Of a DNA stretch of 64,000 nt, positions 10,315 to 21,311 are shown piece by piece (position 1 is the stretch's first letter; every line of letters begins with the position of its first letter). Source of the stretch: Adineta vaga. Its lineage: Eukaryota; Rotifera. The position numbers were made by a program, and so were the translations under genes. The stretch is from the NCBI GenBank assembly GCA_021613535.1, contig CP075493.1, positions 620,001 through 684,000 on the forward strand, written 5' to 3'. The notes under the pieces are model-generated. The model was not told the DNA's origin, did no database searches, and was given only the letters and a program-made list of their open reading frames with translations.

Positions 10315-13300
10315 ATGAAAGACCATAACAACAAGAGAAGAACGGTGATAACTGATGACAACCCTTCAATTTCACTAACAGCAATTACACACATTAATGA
10401 TGAACCACTCGAGTTTGATAATTTATCTCAGTATATTGATGAAGACGAAACAATCGACCAGAGACAAGTAACAGTAACAATGAATTCTGCTGATATATCG
10501 AACAATTCTACCAATAATAACAATCTTCGAATTGTAGATGTAACTGCTGATCAATCAAATGTAACTCTCGCACATATCGTTAATAATATTCAAGGAGATT
10601 TAGGTCCTATTGTAGGATATTCTAAAGAACCTTTACTGCCACTTGTCAAAGCATGTGCTCCGTTGACCAATATCATTCACAATTTATCATTCTATGTAGA
10701 AATGGCACTCAACGCAACTCCAGAAGAACCATCTGATGGACTGACAATTGATGAAAGTGCTGCAATTCGTCTCTACACGATGGAATGGAAACGACCACAT
10801 CGAAGTCTTTATTCTATGCTTAATTACACTCTCAACAACGATCGCAAGCATCTACCATATTATTTCAAATATATGAAACTATTCTTAAGTGGTTTAGTCA
10901 AATTACCATGCAGTCCAACATTAGCCGTTTGGCGAGGAGTGACTAAAGATTTAAGTGCAGAATTTCCAGCTGGTACACTAGTAACTTGGTGGGGATTTTC
11001 ATCATGCACAACCTCGTTGACTGTGCTGAAGAATAACATGTATTTGGGCAATAGTGGCAATCGTACATTATTCTCTGTGGAAGCGATTAATGGTCGAGCA
11101 ATACGTGCTCATTCACAGTATGTTACTGAAGAAGAAATTCTTCTTCTACCTGGCACTCATATGATAGTTAAAGCACAATTAAATCCAGCACCTGATCTTC
11201 ATATTATTCATTTGAAACAGATTATACCGGACGAAATATTATTGGAACCGCCATTCAAAGGTACTTGTTGAATATTTTTTATCATTTATTTCAAATTAAT
11301 TCTATTTCTACACTTCTAGGTGCACATATTTATCAAGAAATTAAGTAAGTCTAATTTCATCTTGTACTTTTTATATTTTGAATGGATGTTTTTATTATAT
11401 TTACAAGACGCCAATGGTATCGAATGAAAAGATACATTATTCCACTTCTCTTATTGATTGCTATTGCCATTGGAGCAATCATTCTTGGTTCTATTTTAGG
11501 AACAAAATCTAACAACACTTCGATAATTAACAGCAATCCAGCAGGTACGATTCTCAATATTATTGTCAGTTCAAATGTTTTTTTTGATGATGTATTTTAG
11601 TATCTGTGTGCGACAAGCCATTTGAATATAAAGATTTTTATGATATTGGTAAATATCCAGTTTCTGCAACATTCGGCAAATTTACCAACGATGGAAAACT
11701 AGACGCCATAATAGCCAACAGCGACGACAACATCATCACTATGATGCTTGGAAATGGAGATGGAACCTTTGTCTTTCCAGCCAAATATGTAGTTGGTATG
11801 TCTCCATCATCTGTAAAATCAGCTGATTTTAACAACGATCACAAAATGGATCTGGTAGTCACTCACGGTGATGATAACACCATTAGTGTGTTACTTAACA
11901 ATGGAAATGGACTCTTTCAGACTCCAACATTTTATACAGTTGGTCTTGCTCCACAATCTGTTATAGTGAATGATTTCAACAATGATGACAAATTGGATCT
12001 AGTAGTAGCCAACTATTTTGACTACACTGTTAGCGTACTACTTGGCAATGCAGATGGAACCTTTCAGACTCAAACACACTACAGGGTTGGTGTTTATCCA
12101 CGATCTGTTACATCAGCTGATTTCAATAACGATAAAAAAGCGGATTTGGTAGTAACGAACTATAATGACAGCACTGTTAGTGTGCTACTTGGTAACGGGG
12201 ATGGAACCTTTCAGACTCAAACATCCTATACGGTTGGTCGTTCTCCAGAATCTGTGATATCAGCTGACTTCAATAACGATAAAAAAGCGGATTTGGCAGT
12301 GGCAAACTTCTACGCGAATACCATCAGCGTGCTACTTGGTAATGGAAATGGAAACTTTCAGACTCAAACATACCATGTGGTCGGTTCGTTCCCAAACGCT
12401 GTGATAGCACATGATTTCGATAACGATACAAATATGGATTTGGCAGTGACCAACTGGAACGACGGAACCGTCAGTGTACTGCTTGGCTACGGCAATGGAA
12501 GCTTTCAACCTCATATGGACTATCGGGCTGGTCAGACTCCAGGATCTGTAATATCAGCTGATTTTAACAATGATAGCAAACTGGATCTTGCAGTGACGAA
12601 CTACTACAATAACAGTATGACGGTACTACTTGGAAATGGAGATGGGACCTTCCAGAATCAAACGTACTATACGGTTGGTGTGTATCCAACTGCTGTAATA
12701 TCAGCTGATTTTAACAATGATAGCAGACTGGATCTAGCAGTAACGAACTATAATGACAGCACTGTCAGTGTGCTGGTCGGCACTGGGAATGGAATCTTTC
12801 TGTCTACAACGAACTATACAGTTGATAGCTATCCAGGATCTGTAATATCAGCTGATTTTAATAATGATAATAAATCGGATCTAGCAGTCACCAACTACTA
12901 CAGCAGCACCCTTCTCGTGCTACTTGGCAACGGGAATGGAGCTTTTGAGAATCAAATGTATTATACGGTTGGCGGGTATCCAACCTCTGTAATATCAGCT
13001 GATTTTAATAATGATAGGAAACAAGATCTGGCAATGGTCAACTATGCTGACAACACTACCAGTGTCCTACTTGGTTATGGAAATGGAACCTTTGAGCCTC
13101 CAATAGTCTTTTCAGTTGCTGGTGGACCACAATCTGTAATATCAGCTGATTTCAACAAAGATGGCAACGTAGACCTAGCAGTGGCAAACTCCTACAGCAA
13201 CACTATCAGTGTGCTACTTGGCAATGGAGATGGAAATTTTCGTAATGCAATGAACCTTTCAGTTGGTCATGGGCCACGATCTGTAATATCAGGTTATTTC

Positions 13301-13675
13301 AATGGTGATGACAAACTGGATTTGGCAGTGGTAAACTTCTACGAGAACACCGTCAGTGTGCTACTTGGCATTGGAGATGGAAGTTTTTTGGCACCAGGAA
13401 ACTATAGGGTTGGTAGTCGACCAACCTTTGTGATATCAGCTGATTTTAACAATGATAACATACAAGATCTGTTAGTAGCCAATTATAACGACAGAACCAT
13501 CAGTTTATTGCTTGGTAATGGGAATGGAACTTTTCAAAATTCAATCAAATATGGGACTGGAAAGGGACCATCCTTTATAATATCAGGCGACATCAACAAC
13601 GATACTAAATTGGATGTGATTGTGTTGAACAAAGATTCTGCAGACTTGTCTGTTTTTCTAAACGTCTGCAAGTAA
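10315..13675 (+). CDS. ADP-ribosyltransferase / membrane helix / FG-GAP repeat fusion protein
   Basis: Exons: 10315-11260, 11320-11344, 11408-11544, 11601-13675. All junctions are GT/AG and the frame is kept, giving 1060 residues. Residues about 140-310 form an arginine-type mono-ADP-ribosyltransferase domain with all three catalytic signatures: the Arg in VWRGV, FSSCTTS, and the E-x-E in TEEEILLLPG. A basic stretch (RQWYRMKR) precedes one membrane helix (PLLLLIAIAIGAIILGSIL). The rest is 14 FG-GAP units of about 48 residues with D-x-N-x-D-x3-D calcium loops, as in integrin alpha blades. The positive-inside rule puts the enzyme in the cytosol and the FG-GAP array outside, which would suit a ligand-sensing ADP-ribosylating receptor. 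That role is inference. The ATG at 10315 is the first in frame. Confidence 0.85.
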
Positions 13676-14375
13676 TTATAATGATCTATGACTTCCAATT
13701 TATTGACGAAGTAATAATAGACTATAAGGAAATATCACTTTTCCGCTAGTTTTGTCCACATTTTGATGTGATAGAAAACTTCAGTATCTAAATTTGTATT
13801 TACGAACCAACTCATTTTTTTTGTCTCTTTTTCTATTAATTTCTCTTGAATGTGAATTTACATAATTAAAGTTAATTTTAAAATTAAATAAACTTCCAAT
13901 GTTAACTCTGAAATTTAATTTGATAACAGCATATCACAAATTTTCAATATTCGATATGACTTTCAGGTTGATATCATTTTGGCATAGACTAATTTCCCCG
14001 ATGGCGTTACGTGATCGATAAACAGATTAAATTGAAGGTAGCGTGGCTAAAAAAATATTGTACATAGTTATATTAGAGACAAAAATGGCCTCTTTAGTAA
14101 TACAACAGCAAACGCTACGTTGTCAAACAAATTTTGAGTTTCGTAAGATTTGTAATAATCTTTAACAAAAAAAATTAGACAATTGTTTCGATTAGAAGAG
14201 TATAGGATCATTTGATAGAATTTAATAATTAACATCGAGAGAAAATTAGTTGATGGACGTTATATATATACAGTGGTGTGAAAAATTATAGAATCACTTC
14301 ACTGTGTATCGTTTTTTTAAATTAAGACGGTTTCGATTTCGATTGTAAACTATATACAGTATAAACTCTAATAAT
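13676..14375. other. Gap with DNA-transposon debris
   Basis: No gene seen. A likely poly(A) signal (AATAAA) follows the FG-GAP gene near 13886. Around 14264-14305 an inverted pair (ACAGTGGTGTG ... CACTTCACTGTGT) looks like ends of a Tc1/mariner-type MITE. The last bases before the LTR (14354-14375) appear to continue beyond the retrotransposon at 21312. Confidence 0.4.
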
Positions 14376-14604
14376 TGTTAGCGATCATGATATGCTCGCT
14401 TCTCTTCTCTTTTGTTCTGTCTTTTTACAAAGAATGTTATGGTAGATAACATTCTTTCGGGAGTCTGTTTTGTTCTTCTTAATGTTCGATGTGAGAAGAT
14501 GGATTCATTCTTATCTGCCCTTTTTTTCGAATAAACATCGGTGAATCCAAGAGTCTCTCATATTTCTCATCCACGGGATATCATCTTCTTACTGAGAGCT
14601 CACA
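14376..14604 (+). repeat. 5' long terminal repeat
   Basis: 229 bp, TG...CA ends, flanked on the left by ATAAT. It contains AATAAA at about 14531, a likely polyadenylation signal. Confidence 0.93.
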
Positions 14605-14607
14605 TTT

Positions 14608-14625
14608 TGGTGCCGTGACCCGGGA
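14608..14625 (+). other. Primer-binding site
   Basis: TGGTGCCGTGACCCGGGA begins three bases after the 5' LTR. TGG at the start would pair with the CCA end of a tRNA. The priming tRNA was not identified. Confidence 0.75.
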
Positions 14626-14676
14626 GAATTGTTTTGATTACAATCAACTCAATTCAGTTAAATTTATAATCGTTCC

Positions 14677-16356
14677 ATGTATTCTCACGACGAAAACGAC
14701 GAGAATCCACCTAAACAACTCCTTGAACCACTAACTCGTTTTCAACCTCCACCATCTCTTTCTTCTTCTACATTTATGGCAACAACAACACCTACATCAG
14801 TAAAAAAACCTTATCAAATTACATTTTCTTCACGTGATGAGGAAATAGCATATACACGTAAACTTTTGGATTATTGTTCAACTTTTAATGGTGATCCTGA
14901 ACGACTTACTACATGGTTGAAAGAAACGAGCGCTTTTCTTCTTCAAGAAGGTTATCCTGAAACAGATCATCCATATATCATGCGTCATCTTTTGATTGAT
15001 GATGCTCTTGATTATTATCTAGCTCATGAAGATATAATTTTTAATTTTTATGATCTTCGAAAATTATTTTTGCATAAACACCAACTTCTAATTCCTTTAC
15101 GTACCATTTCCACTCTTGAATCGATTGGATCTTTACCATTGAACGATATACCGTCAATGCTAACTTCAACTCAACTTCCACCTAAACTTACAGATTCTGT
15201 ACCTACTACTCAAACAACATTTTCGTTTAATCAATCAATGGATGAATTAACACAAAATGATATTCGAAAAACTATTATTGAGGATTTACAACGGAATGCT
15301 CCAAAATTTACTGGAGATAATCGACAAGATGTCATTAAATGGCTTAAAAATATCGATAATAAATTTGAAACAGCTGGTATCCCAGATATTAAAAAATTCG
15401 ATTTTATTTCACAACTTCTTGATAAAGGTGCTCTGGATTGGTTCTATGAACACAAATATAAATTTAATCATTCTTGGTCGACTTTTGTCGAACAATTCAA
15501 GTCCACATTTGATTCTCCAAATCGTGCCCGTATCGCCATGCAAAAACTTCAATCGTATACTCAATCTCCACAACAAGATGTTCGTAGTTTTTGCAGTGAA
15601 ATGCGGAAGCTTTGTCTCGAAGCGGATCCAGAAATGAGTTACACAATGAAATTGGAATTATTACTAGCAAAAGTTCATCCAAGTTATCGTTTGGATTTAT
15701 TGAAACAGAAACCCAAGGATCCTGATGAATTTGAAATAATGGCCAAAGATTTAGAGAATACATATCTCGTTTTAGCAGCAATTGAACAAAATGTTCCATC
15801 CAATGATTCATTTCCACCTGCACAAAATAATTCACCATTTAATACATATTCAAATCCATCTTTTCAACGATACCAACGTCCATTTTCTAATCCTTCTCAA
15901 CAATATGGTTATCGTTCTTATAACCCTTCTCAAGCTTCTTCATTTACACCTGCTGCTCGTCCATCTGCTCCATCATCGTCATCATCATTTCGTCGACCTT
16001 ATCAACCTCGATCTGGTCGTGGATTCAATAATCCTCGTTTCAGTAATCCTCGTTTCAATAATTCGCGTCAAAATCTTTTTGCTTTTCAACCATCAATGTC
16101 GTCGGCTACAAATCTTCAATCATCACCATCTTCAGACAATCTCACTCCGCTTATGTCTGTCTCTGCTACAAGTGTTCCATCAACATCATCACCATTATCT
16201 ACTACGCCTTCATCATCTGCTCCATCATCATCATCTATTACATCTCCGTCATCTATTACATCTCCGTCATCTGCTACATCTCCATCATCTTCATCTATAA
16301 TTCGTTGTCAACTATGTTCTAATGATGGTCATTCTGCTCGCGCATGTCCTTTCTAA
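14677..16356 (+). CDS. gag: Gag polyprotein of the gypsy element
   Basis: 559 residues from ATG 14677. Residues about 195-350 form a retrotransposon Gag (capsid) domain with the helix pattern around GALDWFYEHKYKF and WSTFVEQFKSTF. A long low-complexity Ser/Pro/Asn/Arg-rich tail follows, and a single CCHC zinc knuckle closes the protein (C-x2-C-x4-H-x4-C, CQLCSNDGHSARAC). The product assembles particles and binds element RNA. The last 13 bases overlap pol. Confidence 0.9.
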   Translation: MYSHDENDENPPKQLLEPLTRFQPPPSLSSSTFMATTTPTSVKKPYQITFSSRDEEIAYTRKLLDYCSTFNGDPERLTTWLKETSAFLLQEGYPETDHPYIMRHLLIDDALDYYLAHEDIIFNFYDLRKLFLHKHQLLIPLRTISTLESIGSLPLNDIPSMLTSTQLPPKLTDSVPTTQTTFSFNQSMDELTQNDIRKTIIEDLQRNAPKFTGDNRQDVIKWLKNIDNKFETAGIPDIKKFDFISQLLDKGALDWFYEHKYKFNHSWSTFVEQFKSTFDSPNRARIAMQKLQSYTQSPQQDVRSFCSEMRKLCLEADPEMSYTMKLELLLAKVHPSYRLDLLKQKPKDPDEFEIMAKDLENTYLVLAAIEQNVPSNDSFPPAQNNSPFNTYSNPSFQRYQRPFSNPSQQYGYRSYNPSQASSFTPAARPSAPSSSSSFRRPYQPRSGRGFNNPRFSNPRFNNSRQNLFAFQPSMSSATNLQSSPSSDNLTPLMSVSATSVPSTSSPLSTTPSSSAPSSSSITSPSSITSPSSATSPSSSSIIRCQLCSNDGHSARACPF

Positions 16357-19300
16357 AATTGGAGTCAGTGTCGGATGGTCCTGTCTCCTCCATTCCCGAT
16401 TCTAATCCATCCAAACCATTTCTTCTTTATGCTACTTTAATTGTTAATGATTCCCCATTATATACTCTTGTTGATACTGGTGCATCTTCCACTTGCATTA
16501 GTTTATCTACTGTTCAACGATTATCAAATGTTCATTATGCTGATCGCCATTCTCGTTCTTTTATCTTAGCCGATGGAGTTATTCCTCTTAACAGTACTGG
16601 TTTAGTTGAACTTTCTATGAATTTTCCTTCGCAATCTATACAATTTTATGCATTAACTGTTGAGAAACTTTGTGTTGATCTTATTCTGGGTATGGATTTT
16701 ATGATTGCTTTTCATGCTCTTATTGATATACCTTCTCAACATTTCTCTCTTAAAATCGCTAACCAACGTGTTATTATTCCAGTTGATGATCCGTTACGTC
16801 GTTCACTGGTTCGCATTCATGCTAGTCACTTTACTGTTATTCCTCCTCAATCCAGTGTCAATGTTATGATTTGGTCTCCTGTTTCTTATTCATCAGCTTA
16901 TTTCATTCCAGTTTCTACTTTTCTTGAACATCCATCTTTATCATCTTCGCAAACAACTATTCAAATTCAACATCATTCTTCATTTCTTCGTGTTTCTAAT
17001 CAATCTTCTGTTCCACAACAGTTACCACGCCATTTTTGTTTTGGATATTTACTTGGCACTCAAGTTCGTCAGAAGAATTATTTTGACCAACTTGCTACAC
17101 TTTGTCGTGGTCAAAATGAAAAGAAAAATTGCCAATTGTTAATTGATGCTACATTACCTCAGACTCTTGCTGTATCAACAATCTCGTCTTCACCTGTTAG
17201 CCGTATTGATCCTGTTTCACTACCATCTCATTTACAACCGATTATGGATTCTTTAGTCAAACATCTGAGTGATCAACAGCATCACCATCAACTTTTTTCT
17301 CTTCTTATACAATATTCACAACTCTTTGATAATTCTCGTCATAATATCTCTGATATCGTCATTCACAATGTGTTCAATACTGTACCACATGTACCACCTG
17401 CTTTTCGTCCTCATCGTAATCCGCATACTCGTGAAGAAACTCAACGTCTTATTGATGAGTTTCTTGATGCTGGTCTTATTCAAGAATCTAACTCACCATA
17501 TGCTGCACCAGCTTTTATTGTTTCTCGCAAGGACAATCGTCCTGGCCGTCTTGTTGTCGACTATCGTGCTTTAAACAAACTTACCATTCCTGATGCTAGT
17601 CCACTTCCCCATGGGGAAGATTTGTTACAAGAATTAGGTAAGGGTTATCATTACTTTAGCAAACTGGATCTGAAGTCCGGCTATCATCAATTTCGATTAC
17701 CACCTGCTGATCGAGCTAAAACAGCATTTGTTGTTTCTCAAGGTCATTATGAATATTTGGTTCTTTCGATGGGTCCTCAAAATGGACCAGCTGCTTTTCA
17801 GAAAACAATGAGTCAAGTTCTAAAACCATGTCGTGAATTTTGTCAAGTTTATCTTGACGATATTATTCTTTTCTCTCGGACGTTCGACGATCATTTACGT
17901 CATTTACAGATGGCTCTTGATACACTTGCGCAAGCCAAACTGGTACTTAATGCTACTAAATGTGAATTAGCTGTCGAAAAAGTGGTTGTTCTTGGTCATA
18001 CTGTATCTGCCACTTGCATTACGCCTACGAATGATGCTATACATGATATTTTAGACTTAACAGAACCTCGTACCTTAAAACAAGCTAATAAATTTATTGG
18101 TGGTCTTGCTTATTATCGCAAATTCGTTCCACAATTTGCTGAACTTGCTGCACCAATTCATAAAGTAACTAATTTAACCAAACCTCGTCGTCACCTTTTC
18201 AAATGGACTACTGAACAATCTACTGCTTTTCATACTCTTAAAAAGTTATTAACAACTGCGCCTCTTTTCCTTCGATTTCCTGTTGATGGTTATCCTCTTC
18301 ATCTAGCTACTGATGCCAGTGGTCTAGCAACTGGTGGTGTTTTGTATCAAGATATTCATGGTCAACGCCATAATCTTTTTTATCATTCGAAGCTTCTCTC
18401 TCCGGCTGAACAAAAATATTCGGTTCCTGAAAAGGAAGCCTTGGCTATTTTACATTGTCTTCAACGAATGCGAACTCTTATTCTTGGTCGAACTGTTTAT
18501 ATTCATACTGATCATTGTCCACTTTGTGGGATGCTACAAAAACCCGTTAATAATCGTCGAATTGAACGTGTGGCTAATTTAATTCAAGAATATCAAATTG
18601 CCGAAATGAAACATATTGATGGTAAAGACAACTGTCTTGCTGATTACCTTTCTCGTTCTTTAGATGATCCTCTATTTGATATTCCATATGGTCTTGAGAG
18701 TAAACGTAACATGGAGGATATTTCAACTTCTCCTTCATTTCAACACGTGGATCAAATTTCGGCTATGACTTTACGTCCTCGTTCAAAACCAATTCAATTA
18801 TCTCCATCTGTTGTCCCTGATCTGGACTTAATTGATTCGGATGCTTCTTCGCTTAGTTCATCCGAATCATCTACTTCATCTTCATTGCCTTTTACTACTA
18901 CTCCTTCACCAAATTCATTTGAGGTTTCTATCTTAACACATGAACAACATAATGATCCAGAAATTCAACCTCTTTTTCAACAACTTACTGATCGTACTGC
19001 TTCACCCTCTTTAACTTCTTCTTTTATTCTTAAAGATAATCTTGTTCATAAACTTATTTCTCGTACATCTACATCTACTCGTAAAACCGCTGTCCCGTAT
19101 TTACCATCTTCGATGGTCAAATCTCTTCTTATTGCAACACATGATGATCCATATCAAGGTGGTCATTTTTCTGTTGATAAAATGTTTGCTAAGCTTCGTT
19201 TTCGTTATTGGTGGCCTCGTATGCGTTATAACATTCAGCACCATGTACGTGCTTGTATTCCTTGTCAACAATTCAATTTCGCTCGACAGAAATCACCGGG

Positions 19301-20177
19301 ACATCTTCATCCTGTACCACCTACTGCTGTTCCATTTGCTATTATCGGTATGGATTATTGTGGTCCTTTCGTTACTTCTTCTAATGACAATAAATATGTT
19401 CTTGTTATCACTGATTTATTCACACGCTTTGTTACAGCTGTTGCTTTACCGGCTAATACAGCTGCTCTTACAGCTTTAACTCTTTTTCGTCATATTTTCT
19501 GCAAATACGGTATTTGTTCTACTCTCATTACTGATCAAGGTACCCATTTTAATAATCAACTCATGAATGCAGTTCAACATCTGCTTGGGTATAATCATAT
19601 CTTTAGTACACCATATCATCCACAGTCGAATGGTATTGTCGAGAGGTTTAATGCGTCTATGGTCGTCCAAGTTTCAAAACTCCAACAACAACATCATAAT
19701 AACTGGGACGAGTATCTCGACGCTATCGTATTTGCTTATAATATTTCTCAACACAAAACCACTCAATTTTCTCCATTTGAATTGTTATTTGGTCGTGCTC
19801 CACAACTTCCGATTGATTCTGCACCTCGCACCTTTTCTTTTGTTCGTCATAATGATCATTTCATTCATCTTCAACAGATACTTCACACGTTTCATCAACA
19901 AGCTAATTCTAATATTCTAGATCAACAATCTGCCACAAAACTTCGCTATGATCGTAACCGTCGGGATCCTCATTATCAATTGGGTGATCGTGTCTTTACA
20001 AAAATTTTTACTGGTCGAACTAAGCTCGATCCTCGTTATTCAGCTGATCCTCAAATCGTTGTTCGAGTTAATCATCCAACATACATCGTTCGTCATCTTT
20101 CAACTGGTGTTGAACGTTCGTATCATGTATCTGATTTACGTCCTGTGATTTTAGATCCTGACGAGCTACCTTCTTAA
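16344..20177 (+). CDS. pol: Pol polyprotein (protease, RT, RNase H, integrase)
   Basis: 1277 residues in the -1 frame relative to gag, with its ATG at 16344 inside the gag end. Translation therefore uses either frameshifting or re-initiation. Domains in order: aspartic protease (LVDTGASSTCIS, about residue 40), reverse transcriptase (catalytic YLDDIIL, about 510), RNase H (LATDASGLATGGVL, about 655), integrase with an HHCC finger ending CIPCQQ (about 970) and the DDE core (IGMDYCGPF, ITDQGTHFNN, then the Glu in PQSNGIVERFN). No stops or gaps disturb it. No chromodomain was recognised at the C terminus. Confidence 0.95.
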   Translation: MSFLKLESVSDGPVSSIPDSNPSKPFLLYATLIVNDSPLYTLVDTGASSTCISLSTVQRLSNVHYADRHSRSFILADGVIPLNSTGLVELSMNFPSQSIQFYALTVEKLCVDLILGMDFMIAFHALIDIPSQHFSLKIANQRVIIPVDDPLRRSLVRIHASHFTVIPPQSSVNVMIWSPVSYSSAYFIPVSTFLEHPSLSSSQTTIQIQHHSSFLRVSNQSSVPQQLPRHFCFGYLLGTQVRQKNYFDQLATLCRGQNEKKNCQLLIDATLPQTLAVSTISSSPVSRIDPVSLPSHLQPIMDSLVKHLSDQQHHHQLFSLLIQYSQLFDNSRHNISDIVIHNVFNTVPHVPPAFRPHRNPHTREETQRLIDEFLDAGLIQESNSPYAAPAFIVSRKDNRPGRLVVDYRALNKLTIPDASPLPHGEDLLQELGKGYHYFSKLDLKSGYHQFRLPPADRAKTAFVVSQGHYEYLVLSMGPQNGPAAFQKTMSQVLKPCREFCQVYLDDIILFSRTFDDHLRHLQMALDTLAQAKLVLNATKCELAVEKVVVLGHTVSATCITPTNDAIHDILDLTEPRTLKQANKFIGGLAYYRKFVPQFAELAAPIHKVTNLTKPRRHLFKWTTEQSTAFHTLKKLLTTAPLFLRFPVDGYPLHLATDASGLATGGVLYQDIHGQRHNLFYHSKLLSPAEQKYSVPEKEALAILHCLQRMRTLILGRTVYIHTDHCPLCGMLQKPVNNRRIERVANLIQEYQIAEMKHIDGKDNCLADYLSRSLDDPLFDIPYGLESKRNMEDISTSPSFQHVDQISAMTLRPRSKPIQLSPSVVPDLDLIDSDASSLSSSESSTSSSLPFTTTPSPNSFEVSILTHEQHNDPEIQPLFQQLTDRTASPSLTSSFILKDNLVHKLISRTSTSTRKTAVPYLPSSMVKSLLIATHDDPYQGGHFSVDKMFAKLRFRYWWPRMRYNIQHHVRACIPCQQFNFARQKSPGHLHPVPPTAVPFAIIGMDYCGPFVTSSNDNKYVLVITDLFTRFVTAVALPANTAALTALTLFRHIFCKYGICSTLITDQGTHFNNQLMNAVQHLLGYNHIFSTPYHPQSNGIVERFNASMVVQVSKLQQQHHNNWDEYLDAIVFAYNISQHKTTQFSPFELLFGRAPQLPIDSAPRTFSFVRHNDHFIHLQQILHTFHQQANSNILDQQSATKLRYDRNRRDPHYQLGDRVFTKIFTGRTKLDPRYSADPQIVVRVNHPTYIVRHLSTGVERSYHVSDLRPVILDPDELPS

Positions 20178-20285
20178 ATTTCATTTTCGATATTCAATTC
20201 TTTTATCTCTAACATTTTTTTTCTTTCTGCCACTATTTCTATACATATTTTTCATTTTCATTTTCAACATTCTCTTCTCTGCCCT

Positions 20286-20999
20286 ATGGTGTTTCGTTCG
20301 TGCTGGTGTTCGTCGTATCTTAACTTCGTTTCTCGTTATTCATCTTGGCTCTGTATTATGAAGTTTAGTATTTCTTTGGTGGTATTTATCATTCTTATGT
20401 TAGTTTTTATCCCTTCGTTGTCTTTTGCCACACTACGTTCATGGTTTTGTGGCACTTGTCAAGTTTGTCAAGCATGTCCATCGTGCACTCCTCAAGTTAA
20501 TGTGTCTCCTACTTGCGAATGCCATGAGAATCTTAATAATTGCAATTGTCGTTGTCTCACTCAACAAAACTTGCATGACTCTCATTCTCAATGGTATTCA
20601 AATATTGGAGCTACTTACAACAACACAATTGTTGCTCAAATGAATAATCATTTTCAAAAACGTCAATTATTGTTGTGGTTAATTATTCTTTCTCTTTTTA
20701 ATTTATTTCTTTTATTTCTTCTCGGTGCTTTGGTCTTCTTTGCTCCAAATCTTCTTGGTCGATGGACTCGTTGGAAGTCAAACTCTCGTGTACAACGTCG
20801 CAAACGTCTCATGCAACAATTGAATTTGGTCGAACCCTCTGTATCTCATATTGAATTATGTTCATCGGATCCCCTTTCGGCTATTTCTACTCATTTAACC
20901 AATCAAAATCAAGTAATGGTCAATCTCGTTAAAGAAATACAATCTCTTCATATTCCATCTACATCTTCTACTGCTACTACCGTTTCACGTATTACTTGA
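20286..20999 (+). CDS. ORF3 membrane protein of the gypsy element
   Basis: 237 residues between pol and the 3' LTR, in the position where env-like ORFs occur. It has an N-terminal hydrophobic segment (about residues 25-48), a short cysteine-rich region (C-x2-C-x2-C-x2-C repeats, about 55-100), a second hydrophobic segment (about 127-155) and a basic then Ser/Thr-rich tail. It is much shorter than a retroviral Env and shows no furin site or fusion peptide that I can see. I call it env-positioned but do not assign fusion activity. Intact reading frame next to near-identical LTRs suggests it is under use. Confidence 0.7.
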   Translation: MVFRSCWCSSYLNFVSRYSSWLCIMKFSISLVVFIILMLVFIPSLSFATLRSWFCGTCQVCQACPSCTPQVNVSPTCECHENLNNCNCRCLTQQNLHDSHSQWYSNIGATYNNTIVAQMNNHFQKRQLLLWLIILSLFNLFLLFLLGALVFFAPNLLGRWTRWKSNSRVQRRKRLMQQLNLVEPSVSHIELCSSDPLSAISTHLTNQNQVMVNLVKEIQSLHIPSTSSTATTVSRIT

Positions 21000-21066
21000 A
21001 CATTCAATTTTGTTCTCATCGTACTTTTTCCGTTTTTCTTGCTCTCTTTTTTTCATTTGCGATTGC

Positions 21067-21077
21067 AAGGGGGGAGG
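21067..21077 (+). other. Polypurine tract
   Basis: AAGGGGGGAGG lies directly before the TG of the 3' LTR, as expected for the plus-strand primer. Confidence 0.85.
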
Positions 21078-21306
21078 TGTTAGCGATCATGATATGCTCG
21101 CTTCTCTTCTCTTTTGTTCTGCCTTTTTACAAAGAATGTTATGGTAGATAACATTCTTTCGGGAGTCTGTTTTGTTCTTCTTAATGTTCGATGTGAGAAG
21201 ATGGATTCATTCTTATCTGCCCTTTTTTTCGAATAAACATCGGTGAATCCAAGAGTCTCTCATATTTCTCATCCACGGGATATCATCTTCTTACTGAGAG
21301 CTCACA
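21078..21306 (+). repeat. 3' long terminal repeat
   Basis: 229 bp, one mismatch to the 5' copy by eye, followed by the target duplication ATAAT. Confidence 0.93.
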
Positions 21307-21311
21307 ATAAT

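Larger units (their letters stand above)
14376..21306 (+). mobile_element. Complete Ty3/gypsy LTR retrotransposon
   Basis: Two 229-bp LTRs (14376-14604 and 21078-21306) begin TGTTAGCG and end CTCACA. By eye they differ at a single base (T at 14420, C at 21122). The 5-bp target duplication ATAAT lies at 14371-14375 and 21307-21311. The order is LTR, primer-binding site, gag, pol (PR-RT-RH-IN), ORF3, polypurine tract, LTR. RT, RNase H and integrase order is that of Ty3/gypsy. Nothing is visibly broken, so the insertion is recent and potentially active. Bdelloid gypsy elements with a third ORF after pol (Juno/Vesta group) are known; membership is a guess. Confidence 0.95.

Noticed and set aside
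15257-16300. Second-frame ORFs inside gag, including a His/Leu-rich one
   Set aside because: They follow from the low-complexity TCATCA-type sequence of the gag tail; the gag frame carries the capsid and zinc-knuckle motifs.
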